Source: Synechococcus sp. SP2 MAG (GTDB lineage: Bacteria > Cyanobacteriota > Cyanobacteriia > PCC-6307 > Cyanobiaceae). From it: 64,000 bases of DNA. Where the stretch lies: NCBI GenBank assembly GCA_030756895.1, contig JAVBIX010000053.1, forward strand, positions 1 to 64,000, in the 5' to 3' direction. The notes beneath the pieces were generated by a model. That model made no database searches. It saw only the letters and a program-made list of their open reading frames with translations, and was not told the DNA's origin. Positions 8,079 through 19,246 of the stretch are shown piece by piece (the stretch's first letter is position 1; each line of letters begins with the position of its first letter). The position numbers and the translations under genes were made by a program.

Positions 8079-8390
8079 TCAATCCTTCTGTCCGACGAAG
8101 TTGCCGTTGCCGAGTGCTGGCTCAACTTCGCGGTGAGGGCGAGCAATGATGTGAGCCGCTACAAGGCCGTCTCCGACACGCTCGCAAGCATCTGCACCTG
8201 CACGCACTGCCGCGTTCACAGCACCTGTTTCGCCACGCACCAAAACTGTGACGTAGCCACCGCCGACGAATTCACGTCCAATCAGGCGCACTTCAGCAGC
8301 CTTGGTCATTGCATCAGCTGCTTCGATCGCTGGGACCAGGCCGCGTGTCTCGATCATGCCGAGAGCGATACCCATGGTTTCGTTAGCCAT
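8079..8390 (-). CDS. csoS1: Major carboxysome shell hexamer CsoS1
   Basis: This is a 103-residue single-BMC-domain protein (GIALGMIETRGLVPAIEAAD, then GREFVGGGYVTVLVRGE, then ACERVGDGLVAAHIIARPH). It forms the hexameric facets of the alpha-carboxysome shell; the small positively charged pore is thought to admit bicarbonate and RuBP. It is the first gene of the operon (start ATG 8390), followed by rbcL, as is usual for marine picocyanobacteria. It is the closest paralogue of the tailed CsoS1E at the other end of the operon. Confidence 0.97.
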   Translation of the reverse strand: MANETMGIALGMIETRGLVPAIEAADAMTKAAEVRLIGREFVGGGYVTVLVRGETGAVNAAVRAGADACERVGDGLVAAHIIARPHREVEPALGNGNFVGQKD

Positions 8391-8708
8391 TGCCTACCGA
8401 GTAAGGGGGGTGGAATGTTCGGAAATGACATTGGTCTGCCAGAGGCCAACTCGTCAAGCGGTTTGGGGGCTTTGCAAGATCACTGTCCATGCTGAACTTC
8501 ATAAGCAATACTGATCAGCCTTGCCCGGACTGATCTGAAGCCCTGTGCGGGTTCGGGTGAGCACACCAACACAAGCGCTAGGCAACGCTCCTACGAGCCC
8601 GTAATTTTCCGCACGAAGCAAAACTTTCGCGTAAGCGGAGTGGATTGTTCAACCCCAGCTGAGCTTCATTTTCGAACCTGAACGAAATTTTTACCCTTAC
8701 CCCACACA
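8391..8708. promoter_or_regulatory. Divergent intergenic region, cso operon promoter side and rdgB promoter side
   Basis: These 318 bases lie between csoS1 (leftward) and the rdgB-like gene (rightward) and are one of the longest gaps in the window. They must hold the main cso/rbc promoter and probably an rbc leader RNA. Near 8640-8700 the sequence is A/T-rich just before rdgB. I cannot identify a confident -10/-35 pair, LysR-type site or small RNA by eye, and no convincing small gene is present. Confidence 0.5.
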
Positions 8709-9311
8709 ATGGGATTCACTCGATCCCCCTTAGTGCTCAACCTGACGATTGCCAGTGGCAATCCACGCAAAGTTGCTGAAATTGAGGAGATGCTCGGACC
8801 TCTCCCACTCAACGTGCTGAAACAGCCTGCCGAGCTCGAGGTTGAAGAGACAGGTACGACCTACCTCGAAAACGCTCTCCTCAAGGCGTCTGCGGCCGCA
8901 CAGCTAACGGGGAACTGGGCTCTTGCTGATGATTCTGGACTGGAGGTTGATGCCCTTGATGGGGCTCCTGGCCTCTATACAGCACGTCTTGCTCCCACTG
9001 ACGACGAAAAAATTTTTGCGTTGCTGCGATCCATGGCTGACCAGCCCTATCGCAGTGCGCGATTTCGCAGCGCCATGGTTCTTTGTTCTCCAGACGGAGC
9101 GTCGATTGCAAGCTCGGAAGGAATTTGTTGGGGTGAACTACTCCAATCTCCTGCCTATCCAGGTGGTGGATTGGAGTCACTGTTCTGGCTTCGCGAAACA
9201 AGATGCAGCTACGGCGAAATGACATCCGCCCAACTCAGTCGACTTGGAAGCCGAGGAAAAGCTGCAAGAGAAATGGCTCCTCGCCTACGTCAGCAACTGG
9301 GAATTCGTTAA
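8709..9311 (+). CDS. rdgB: Ham1/RdgB-like non-canonical purine NTP pyrophosphatase
   Basis: This 200-residue protein of the Ham1/RdgB family normally hydrolyses dITP and XTP to monophosphates to keep the nucleotide pool clean. SGNPRKVAEIEEML (phosphate/start motif), ETGTTYLENALLKA, ADDSGLEVDALDGAPG with the catalytic Asp pair, and GSRGKAAREMAP are present. The usual G-Y-D-P base-binding loop is replaced by GGGLESLFW, so substrate choice may differ. In marine picocyanobacteria a Ham1 gene is regularly found beside the cso operon; its connection to carbon fixation is unexplained. It is divergent from csoS1. Confidence 0.85.
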   Translation: MGFTRSPLVLNLTIASGNPRKVAEIEEMLGPLPLNVLKQPAELEVEETGTTYLENALLKASAAAQLTGNWALADDSGLEVDALDGAPGLYTARLAPTDDEKIFALLRSMADQPYRSARFRSAMVLCSPDGASIASSEGICWGELLQSPAYPGGGLESLFWLRETRCSYGEMTSAQLSRLGSRGKAAREMAPRLRQQLGIR

Positions 9312-9352
9312 CCACCAATTTCGTCGTGAGTGTGGATTAGCCAGCTCACCCG

Positions 9353-10138
9353 TCACCTTGATGAACAATTTCGATTGATCGATTCAATCGCGCGCATGGC
9401 TGCAGCTGCAGCCTCTTCAACATCACCTTCTCTTCCCGCAAGCGTAAGGCGTCCAAAAGCGCCAACTGCTTTGACATCAACCAAGGTGATGTTCGAAGAT
9501 TTTTCAGCCTCATTCGCAGCAATCAGGACATAGCCAGCAGGCTCTGTCTCAAGAATGAACATGCTCATTCCAGCTTCGATCATCGATCCCCTGCGATTCA
9601 GACGATTGATGAGGACGGCATGGTCAGGGGTGATGGCTCGAATCACTTCTGTCCAACTGACATCGGCGGGGGTTCGTCGGTCAATGGAACTGCCAATCGC
9701 CTCCAGAACAACATCACCGGAATGAATCACAGTACTTTGGTCCCGGTGATAGAGAGCCATGGAGCCAAAAGCGCGCTCAACCACCATCTGCCCAAGACGA
9801 ACATTGCTGGCCTTGAGAGCAATATCCGTAACTCGATGCACCGCCATCCCTGGTGAGACTTCCATCCACAGACAAGCATCACCTGGGATCGGCAAAAAGC
9901 CCTGACTCACCGTCCCCATGTAGGCAGCGAGTTGGGGTTGAAGAGAATCTAAAAAGACATAAGTGCGCAGTTCAATGGACTGCACGTGGCTGTTTTGTCT
10001 CAACAGCCGTGGGGATTCGCTGTCGGTCGTCACGACACAACTAGCTCCACTCGCCGAGGTGTGTACCTCAGTTCCGGTGACGAGAGCGCTTCCGCCTACT
10101 CGCCTCTCCCGGGCATCGAAGCTGGCGAAGCGAGTCAT
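9353..10138 (-). CDS. csoS1D: Carboxysome shell trimer CsoS1D (tandem BMC)
   Basis: The 261-residue protein has an N-terminal extension of ~50 residues followed by two fused BMC folds. Trimers form pseudohexamers that stack and have a gated pore. The gating Glu-Arg pair is visible as VVERAFG (Glu121, Arg122), matching the residues known to open and close the pore in the Prochlorococcus protein. It is encoded outside the main operon, convergent with rdgB (41 bases between stops), as in other marine Synechococcus. It is thought to let larger metabolites such as RuBP or 3-PGA through the shell (family knowledge). Confidence 0.93.
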   Translation of the reverse strand: MTRFASFDARERRVGGSALVTGTEVHTSASGASCVVTTDSESPRLLRQNSHVQSIELRTYVFLDSLQPQLAAYMGTVSQGFLPIPGDACLWMEVSPGMAVHRVTDIALKASNVRLGQMVVERAFGSMALYHRDQSTVIHSGDVVLEAIGSSIDRRTPADVSWTEVIRAITPDHAVLINRLNRRGSMIEAGMSMFILETEPAGYVLIAANEAEKSSNITLVDVKAVGAFGRLTLAGREGDVEEAAAAAMRAIESINRNCSSR

Positions 10139-10234
10139 TGCGGCGATGTTACCGGAAGGTTGCTCACAAAATTCGTCTCGCGACTTGCATCAGCCAACGG
10201 AACCGATACCGTCCGCGCAAATCGGGAGCGCAGC

Positions 10235-10636
10235 ATGGCAGCCAATCAAACGCATAGCCCAGAAACAACCTCCTTGAGTTCTGAGCTCAGCGCCGAGCAA
10301 GCGCTAGGAATGATCGGAATGGGCTTAATGCAAAAGCTCAGTCAGGAAGGCCCAGGTCGTTGGATTTGGAGCGATTCTGAAGATGGCGGTGCTGCCAATC
10401 TTGTTGAGCTGCGCCAGAGACTCGAACTGACATCTCTTGCGATTAAAACAGGGGCTCCATTGAGTACTGCGGAAGTTACCCAGTTGCTTGGGATCCGCCC
10501 AAGTTCGGAACAAGTTGAAAGAGGAGGCCTCCGGGCGAGCCGCTTGAGCAGAAACGTGTGGCGTCTCACCCAGATCGGCATGGATTCATCTCAATCAACA
10601 GGTTTCGGCGACGATCGTTTCCGTCGTCGCCTTTGA
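10235..10636 (+). CDS. Conserved-looking protein of unknown function
   Basis: I do not recognise this 133-residue protein. It is soluble with no signal peptide or membrane segment. A helical segment (ALGMIGMGLMQKLSQ) is followed by a charged middle with LVELRQRLELTSLAIKTGAPLSTAEVTQLLGIRP, which looks like a small winged-helix or helix-turn-helix-like fold, and an Arg-rich tail. The ATG at 10235 is preceded by GGGAG. A longer in-frame reading from 9986 would overlap csoS1D and has compositionally different sequence, so it was not used. It is divergent from csoS1D with ~96 bases between starts. A DNA-binding role is only a suggestion. Confidence 0.6.
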   Translation: MAANQTHSPETTSLSSELSAEQALGMIGMGLMQKLSQEGPGRWIWSDSEDGGAANLVELRQRLELTSLAIKTGAPLSTAEVTQLLGIRPSSEQVERGGLRASRLSRNVWRLTQIGMDSSQSTGFGDDRFRRRL

Positions 10637-10658
10637 ACAGCAGGTTTGACTGAAACTG

Positions 10659-11184
10659 TTAAGAATCAGCCTTTCCGGGGCCGTCATCCTTCGACTTGTC
10701 CCGAAAACAGTCATCCATTGAATCCGCTAATTCTTGAACCTCAACGCAAGCCGTGGTTTCGGCAAGTTGCTCGTGAGCAGCCATCACAGGCGCGACTTTG
10801 GCTTTCAGTTGCTGACCTGCTTCCTCGATTGTCATGGTTTTGTGCTGTCTGATCAAACCAACAAACGTTTCGTATAACGCAACCTGGTCGCGATATTCCC
10901 TCAGCTTCGCGGTTTGCAGTTCAGTTTCAGCCTGATCAAGCGTGGCGAGAGCTTTCTTTAGCGGCGCACCAACAACCTCAGTGTCAGCCACCGTTGAAAC
11001 AGGGGTTAAATCATCGACGTTGTCCAAGGCTTTTTCCACCTCAGCCGTTGCTTTGCAAACGAGACCGGAGTCTGAGGCCACCTCTGCTCGGTCCGTAACT
11101 GAATTTTTTCTCCACTGACGGACAGGCCGCCAACGCCAAACCCAGAGTCAAAACAGCAGGAAGAGCTCGCAAGGAGAAGATCAA
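10659..11184 (-). pseudogene. Lipoprotein-like gene interrupted by a frameshift at an A6 run
   Basis: In one minus frame, a TTG at 11184 opens LIFSLRALPAVLTLGLALAAC, a bacterial lipoprotein signal peptide with lipobox LAAC. That frame then closes at an early stop. The continuing coding sequence lies in the +1 frame (NSVTDRAEVASDSGLVCKA and onward to 10659). The junction falls on six A residues of the coding strand (T6 at 11104-11109). Removing one A joins VEK to NSVTDRAEV in a single ~174-residue protein with a Lys/Asp-rich helical mature part and three Cys residues. Either the gene is broken, or slippage or a sequence error is involved. The mature part has no recognised domain. If intact, it would be a periplasm-facing lipoprotein. 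Confidence 0.6.
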
Positions 11185-11315
11185 GACGTTGTCGTCTCTT
11201 TCGCAAAAACTTAGTCATCTCCAGCAAATCCGGACCAACTGGAAATCAACACCGATCCCGAAGATTTTTGTTAGGTCTGAGCACTACGTGATTCTGGCGT
11301 CATCGTGATGGATAG

Positions 11316-12620
<1,305 letters not shown>

Positions 12621-12624
12621 AGCC

Positions 12625-14193
12625 ATGCAACTCACCCTCTGGACATACGAAGGACCACCTCACGTCGGTGCCATGCGCATTGCGGCATCAATGGAAGGTG
12701 TCCATTACGTGCTGCACTCGCCCCAGGGCGACACCTATGCCGATCTCCTGTTCACGATGATCGAGCGACGAGATCAGCGGCCTCCTGTCACCTACACCAC
12801 CTTTCAGGCCAGAGATCTCGGCGGTGACACCGCGGAACTGGTGAAGCGGCACGTCAGAGAAGCGGTTGATCGCTTCCAACCCGATGCCCTTCTTGTTGGC
12901 GAAAGCTGCACCGCGGAATTAATCCAAGACCAAGCCGGCGCCTTAGCCAACAGCATGGGATTGAGCATGCCGGTCGTGAACTTGGAGCTGCCGGCCTACA
13001 GCAAAAAAGAGAATTGGGGTGCAGCTGAAACCTTCTATCAACTGATTCGGACTCTGCTGAAAGATCAGGCTCCTGCTGAGCTCACGCATGACCCCAAGGC
13101 ATGGCAACACCAGGGACGTCGTCCCCGCGTGAATTTGCTGGGACCGTCGCTGCTCGGCTTTCGCTGTCGCGACGATGTGCTCGAAATTCAACGGCTGCTG
13201 AGCATGCATGGCATCGACGTGGGGGTGGTCGCTCCGTTGGGAGCCACCGTGGCAGATGTGCATCGCCTTCCAGAAGCCGACCTCAATGTGTGCCTCTACC
13301 CAGAGATCGCGGAATCCAGCTGCGCTTGGCTCGAGCGCAGTTTTGGAATCCCGTTCACCAGCACCGTGCCGATTGGCATCGGCGCAACCCAAGATTTCCT
13401 TGTTGAAGTTCACAATCTGCTGGGGATGACACCACCTTCCCCCCAAGCGGGAATTCGTCAGTCCAGGCTGCCCTGGTACTCCGAATCTGTCGACTCCACC
13501 TACCTCACAGGAAAAAGGGTGTTCATCTTTGGAGATGGAACCCATGCCTTAGCAGCAGCCAGGATCTGCAAAGACGAGCTGGGCTTTGAAGTGGTGGGCC
13601 TAGGCACCTACAGCAGAGAAATGGCTCGACCCGTGCGAGCGGCAGCGAAAGCGATGGGACTGGAGGCCCTCATCAGTGATGACTACCTCGAGGTCGAGGC
13701 AGCGATGGCCGCAGCTTCACCAGAACTGGTGCTCGGCACCCAAATGGAGCGACACAGCGCCAAACGCCTGGGCCTTCCCTGTGCAGTGATCAGCACACCG
13801 ATGCATGTCCAAGACGTCCCGGCACGCAACAGTCCTCAAATGGGCTGGGAAGGAGCGAACGTGATCTTCGACAGCTGGGTGCACCCGCTGATGATGGGCT
13901 TAGAGGAACACCTGATCGGCATGTTCCGGCACGATTTTGAATTCGTGGATGGCCATCAAAGCCACCTTGGTCATGCGGGAGGTTCTGGAGCTGTTGCAGA
14001 AACGGAGGTGGCGGTCAGCACCCTCAAGGACGAGCTGGTCTGGACTGCGGATGGAGAAGCGGAGCTGAAGAAGATCCCCTTCTTCGTTCGGGGGAAAGTA
14101 CGCCGAAACACCGAAACATTTGCCAAATCCACTGGGCGCAACCAAATCGACAGCGAAACCCTGTACGACGCGAAAGCTCACTTCAGCGCCTAA
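12625..14193 (+). CDS. chlB: Light-independent protochlorophyllide reductase subunit B
   Basis: This 522-residue partner of ChlN is homologous to NifK. It opens with [20 protein letters not shown] and carries [15 protein letters not shown], whose Cys contributes to the DPOR cluster. The C-terminal ~60 residues ([20 protein letters not shown]) are the small cap domain characteristic of ChlB/BchB. The heterotetramer contains the substrate pocket. It is cotranscribed with chlN, and 221 bases separate it from chlL, suggesting chlL may have its own promoter. Confidence 0.97.
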   Translation: MQLTLWTYEGPPHVGAMRIAASMEGVHYVLHSPQGDTYADLLFTMIERRDQRPPVTYTTFQARDLGGDTAELVKRHVREAVDRFQPDALLVGESCTAELIQDQAGALANSMGLSMPVVNLELPAYSKKENWGAAETFYQLIRTLLKDQAPAELTHDPKAWQHQGRRPRVNLLGPSLLGFRCRDDVLEIQRLLSMHGIDVGVVAPLGATVADVHRLPEADLNVCLYPEIAESSCAWLERSFGIPFTSTVPIGIGATQDFLVEVHNLLGMTPPSPQAGIRQSRLPWYSESVDSTYLTGKRVFIFGDGTHALAAARICKDELGFEVVGLGTYSREMARPVRAAAKAMGLEALISDDYLEVEAAMAAASPELVLGTQMERHSAKRLGLPCAVISTPMHVQDVPARNSPQMGWEGANVIFDSWVHPLMMGLEEHLIGMFRHDFEFVDGHQSHLGHAGGSGAVAETEVAVSTLKDELVWTADGEAELKKIPFFVRGKVRRNTETFAKSTGRNQIDSETLYDAKAHFSA

Positions 14194-14375
14194 CGACCAA
14201 ACAAACCCTTCTTGGCTTGAATTTCATACCCACAACAAGGGATGATCGGCTGAGTCTTTGTACTCAATGATCCAGCTATTTTTATGCAAATTCACTCAAT
14301 CCTCGTCAGTATTTCAACACCATCAGTCCTGATGTTTCGATCACGAATTGAAAGCTGACTGTTCAACCTTGCTGA

Positions 14376-16268
<1,893 letters not shown>

Positions 16269-16332
16269 TTATCTGATTCCAGTCTGACCTTTCAAGCGTT
16301 GCTGCGAATGCATCGCATAGAGCCAGGAATTC

Positions 16333-16767
16333 TCAGCGCCAGATAATGCGAAGACGGTTTGGAGCGATCCATTGATCCTGTTCATTCATCAGGCGATCTC
16401 TTCCCCCGAGGGTGAACAAACGATCAAAACGTTGCTGTAGGCCGCGAAGCTTGTTGCTCTCGACATCCACAACAGCGGCAAGCTCACCATGGCGGTCTAA
16501 GCGCTCCTGGTAAGCCATCGAAAGCCTGACAAGACTGACTCCACCAAGGCTGATCAGACCAATTTTCACAGCCAGTGCAAGGCTGCTGCAGAGCATGTCT
16601 CTGCGATCGCCCTGATTTTGAATCAGGGCAGCATGTGTAACAGCATCGACCCTTTCCTTAGCGGAGCGATCAGATGACCTGGATCGTTGTCTTGTTGGCG
16701 ATGAAGCTGCCTTAGCCATATCCGCTTGTAACGCAGCGGACAAAGACTGCAAGAGCCCATCGCTCAA
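16333..16767 (-). CDS. Small single-span membrane protein, unknown function
   Basis: This is a 144-residue protein from TTG 16767, or 128 residues from ATG 16719. The N-terminal part is basic and Ser/Arg-rich (SPTRQRSRSSDRS). One hydrophobic span follows (LALAVKIGLISLGGVSLVRLSM), then a helical, probably coiled-coil segment (ERLDRHGELAAVVDVESNKLRGLQQRFDRLF). The topology suggests a membrane-anchored coiled coil. It begins 13 bases after psaM on the same strand. I do not recognise a family. Confidence 0.6.
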   Translation of the reverse strand: MSDGLLQSLSAALQADMAKAASSPTRQRSRSSDRSAKERVDAVTHAALIQNQGDRRDMLCSSLALAVKIGLISLGGVSLVRLSMAYQERLDRHGELAAVVDVESNKLRGLQQRFDRLFTLGGRDRLMNEQDQWIAPNRLRIIWR

Positions 16768-16780
16768 CGCATACGTCAGT

Positions 16781-16885
16781 TCACGCCCGATACAAGCTCA
16801 CACAAAGGCGCACAGCCAACACACCGGCATGGGCAGCCACCACTAGAGCGATGAAAATCTCAGTTTGAGTAATAGAACTGACCAT
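16781..16885 (-). CDS. psaM: Photosystem I subunit XII (PsaM)
   Basis: This is a 34-residue single-helix protein: MVSSITQTEIF, a hydrophobic span IALVVAAHAGVLAV, and RLCVSLYRA at the end. The size, the T-Q-x-E/Q-x-F-x-A-L-V start and the A-x-R-L-x-x-x-L-Y end match PsaM, which helps form PSI trimers at the core's inner edge. An in-frame ATG at 16909 would add eight residues and is better placed behind AGGAGAAAG, so the true start is uncertain. It lies with the chlorophyll genes, upstream of the 16333-16767 gene on the same strand, and is easily missed because of its size. Confidence 0.85.
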   Translation of the reverse strand: MVSSITQTEIFIALVVAAHAGVLAVRLCVSLYRA

Positions 16886-16964
16886 GACGGATTCATAACG
16901 CCCCTCCATTCTTTCTCCTAACCCCCTCTTCAAGCCATCATTCGCAAAGGCCTGTCACACCCCC

Positions 16965-17456
16965 ATGGATGTCAAAAGTTGGACGCAACCCGTTGTTATC
17001 GATGTCGCTGCCATTCAGACGCTTGATCTCAAGGCGCTAAACCCATGGATGGAGCGGCCACTCACAGACCTTCTCAGCGCTGGAGCGGGGTTAGAGCTCC
17101 AGTACAACTGGCCACGGGATGCCGATGACCCCAGAGAACTAAGCGAATGCCCCGAGCCCCGTCTTTGGGCCCTCAGGGCAGATGCTGTTCACCCCTGGCT
17201 CCCTTTAGTGCTGGAACGATCTGGCGGAAGCCTGATCCAACACGTAGCGATGGTGGTTCCCCACGACTTCAGTCCAAATGAAGGGATTCGCTTCGACCCT
17301 CAGGCTCTGGAGATCTGGATCACCCACCGGTTCATGCTGCTCGATCACCTGGGACAACACCTTCCTCAATCTCAGCGAGGGAACTTGCTCCAGATGGCCG
17401 CCACTATTGGCTACGAGGTGGATGCAGCGTTCTGGACCCTTCTTGATCAACGTTGA
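16965..17456 (+). CDS. CRR6-like NDH-1 assembly protein (DUF1817)
   Basis: This 163-residue soluble protein resembles CRR6 (chlororespiratory reduction 6), a factor for assembly of the NDH-1 hydrophilic arm (NdhI) in cyanobacteria and chloroplasts. Features are LNPWMERPLTDLLSAGAG, MVVPHDFSPNEGIRFDPQALEIWITHRFMLLDHLG and a helical C-terminus. There is no signal peptide. The TGA stop overlaps the next start (TGATG), indicating translational coupling to a PiT-like membrane protein. NDH-1 is also encoded at the left of this window, giving a metabolic but not operonic link. Confidence 0.75.
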   Translation: MDVKSWTQPVVIDVAAIQTLDLKALNPWMERPLTDLLSAGAGLELQYNWPRDADDPRELSECPEPRLWALRADAVHPWLPLVLERSGGSLIQHVAMVVPHDFSPNEGIRFDPQALEIWITHRFMLLDHLGQHLPQSQRGNLLQMAATIGYEVDAAFWTLLDQR

Positions 17457-18457
17457 TGGAGATCACACCGTGGATGGTGATCGGCTTCTTGCTGGCCGCC
17501 TATTCGGTAACTGCCAATGATTCGCTTCAGACCCTAGGGAGCTACCTATCGTCCAACGAACATCGCACGCCCAAATGGGTGCAAATGGTGTTCCTGTGCA
17601 CGATGACAGCCGTCGTGTTGATGGGGGGCTGGTTCATCAACAAAGGAGAGCCGGCATGGGGGCGTCTCGCATCATTTCCGCAGCCTGATTGCTTCACCTG
17701 GGCTTACCTCATTCCACCCCTTGCAGTGCTGGCACTCACGGCCTGGGGTGCTCCTGTGAGCACCTCTTTTCTTGTGCTCTCAGCGTTTGTGCCAGAGAAC
17801 ATCGGCACACTCGTTGAGCGATCTATCTCGGGGTATCTCCTCGCCCTCAGCCTTGGAATCGCCGTCTGGGGGCTCGGTGTAGAGCTGCTCGAGCGCTTGT
17901 TCAAGCCCAACCATCAGCCCAGCCCCGATACCAACTCAGCTTTCAACAAACTCTGGTACTGCCTTCAGTGGTGCTCAACAGGATGGTTATGGAGCCTATG
18001 GCTAGTGCAGGATCTGGCGAACATTTTTATTTTTTTACCGCGCAACATTGAATTAATCCCGATGCTGCTTTGCACCGCCGCGCTTTGTTTAGGACTGTGC
18101 GCGTTAGTCGCTGTTGGAGGAGGACCGATTCAGGGGGTACTGCGATCAAAAACCAACATGTCGGACCTGCGATCAGCCACCGTGATCGATCTCATGTTCG
18201 CGATCTGTCTGCTAACCCAGACTCAGTTCAGCAGCTTTCCCCTCAGTACGACTTGGGTTTTTCTCGGACTCCTAGGCGGCCGAGAGATTGCCCTGACCTT
18301 GAGACAACGATCAGCGAAAAACGATGGGTCATCGAACGCTATCGATCAGCTCAGCAAAAATCTGAGCCAAGACATTTGGAAAGCCGGAGTTGGCCTCATT
18401 GTGAGCCTGACGATCGCTTTGGGCATTCAGCCACTGATCGCCCTCACAGCCAGCTGA
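17456..18457 (+). CDS. PiT-like multispan membrane protein
   Basis: This integral membrane protein of ~333 residues has about eight to nine hydrophobic spans. The N-terminal span with TANDSLQTLGSYL recalls the GANDxANA signature of PiT inorganic phosphate permeases, and WGAPVSTSFLVLSAF in the middle resembles the second PiT repeat (PVSTT). These conserved pieces suggest a PiT-related transporter, but the sequence is short and divergent and the substrate cannot be named. The start ATG shares its A with the stop of the CRR6-like gene. It is convergent with the TauE-like gene, 12 bases apart. Confidence 0.6.
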   Translation: MEITPWMVIGFLLAAYSVTANDSLQTLGSYLSSNEHRTPKWVQMVFLCTMTAVVLMGGWFINKGEPAWGRLASFPQPDCFTWAYLIPPLAVLALTAWGAPVSTSFLVLSAFVPENIGTLVERSISGYLLALSLGIAVWGLGVELLERLFKPNHQPSPDTNSAFNKLWYCLQWCSTGWLWSLWLVQDLANIFIFLPRNIELIPMLLCTAALCLGLCALVAVGGGPIQGVLRSKTNMSDLRSATVIDLMFAICLLTQTQFSSFPLSTTWVFLGLLGGREIALTLRQRSAKNDGSSNAIDQLSKNLSQDIWKAGVGLIVSLTIALGIQPLIALTAS

Positions 18458-18469
18458 CGTCCGAGTGAA

Positions 18470-19246
18470 TCAACCGATGAGCGCAAGCTGGAAGGCTCTC
18501 CGAGCACTATCTAGAGCCAACAGGATGGCAAGCCCACGCAGCATCCAGGCCAGCCGATCAGCCCTTACGTCATCCAAACGCGATGCGCTCCACTGAGCGC
18601 CCACTGCAGCCACTCCTCCCAGAATCAGGCCCAGCGTGGGTTGCCCTCTCCCTTCAGAAAGAAACTGAAGAGACGCCGCTGCGGTGGAACAAGCCACTGC
18701 CACAGTGCTGAATCGGATCGCAAGTCGAATCGGGACGGCCAACCCCCGCACCATCACTGGCACCATCACGAGCCCGCCACCTAAGCCCAACATTCCGCCG
18801 GCAAATCCTGCCAAGCCACCCACGGCGGTGAGTCCTGGCAAGGAAAACGTCTGATCCGTATCCGACCCCGAATCGTCTGGGCGCGACTGAATCGTGCAAG
18901 CCAAAAACAGATAAAGCAGGGATTGAAGCGCTAACAAATGCCAGCCAGCAACAAAGCTCCCCAGGCGACTAAAAATCAACGCCGTCACAAATGCGGCGAT
19001 ACCAATGGCCAATCCAGCCTGAGCGGGCACAGTTCGAGCGCGAAGGTGTGTGGCCGTGCCACTGAGTGCCGTTGGCACAATGGCAAAAGTGCTTGTGGCC
19101 AAAGCCTGATGCGGTGTTAAACCCATCCAGAGCAACAGAGGGGCAAAAATCAAACCACCTCCAATTCCCAGCAGTCCCGCCAATCCCCCGGCAAGCAGTC
19201 CCAGAGGCACCACCAGCAGCCAATCCAAAATCTCCATTCCGGCCAT
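18470..19246 (-). CDS. TauE/SafE family permease
   Basis: This ~258-residue membrane protein of the sulfite/organosulfonate exporter family (TauE/SafE, DUF81) has two internal repeats. The repeats carry GLLAGGLAGLLGIGGGLIFAPLL and GLAGFAGGMLGLGGGLVMVPVM (split by the first helix), the Gly-rich family hallmark, and the first repeat contains an ALATSTF motif. The ATG at 19246 has AGGA upstream and gives MAGMEILDW. Longer upstream readings would run deep into the divergent lipoate ligase gene. The substrate is not predictable. Confidence 0.82.
   Translation of the reverse strand: MAGMEILDWLLVVPLGLLAGGLAGLLGIGGGLIFAPLLLWMGLTPHQALATSTFAIVPTALSGTATHLRARTVPAQAGLAIGIAAFVTALIFSRLGSFVAGWHLLALQSLLYLFLACTIQSRPDDSGSDTDQTFSLPGLTAVGGLAGFAGGMLGLGGGLVMVPVMVRGLAVPIRLAIRFSTVAVACSTAAASLQFLSEGRGQPTLGLILGGVAAVGAQWSASRLDDVRADRLAWMLRGLAILLALDSARRAFQLALIG

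Noticed and set aside
8480-8700. Small RNA or tRNA in the csoS1/rdgB gap
   Set aside because: No cloverleaf, and no known picocyanobacterial sRNA motif, could be recognised.
9326-9349. Bidirectional terminator between rdgB and csoS1D
   Set aside because: The stem is only 5 bp with interruptions and no T-run on either strand.
9986-10234. N-terminal extension of the 10235 gene
   Set aside because: It overlaps csoS1D and its composition differs; ATG 10235 has a ribosome site.
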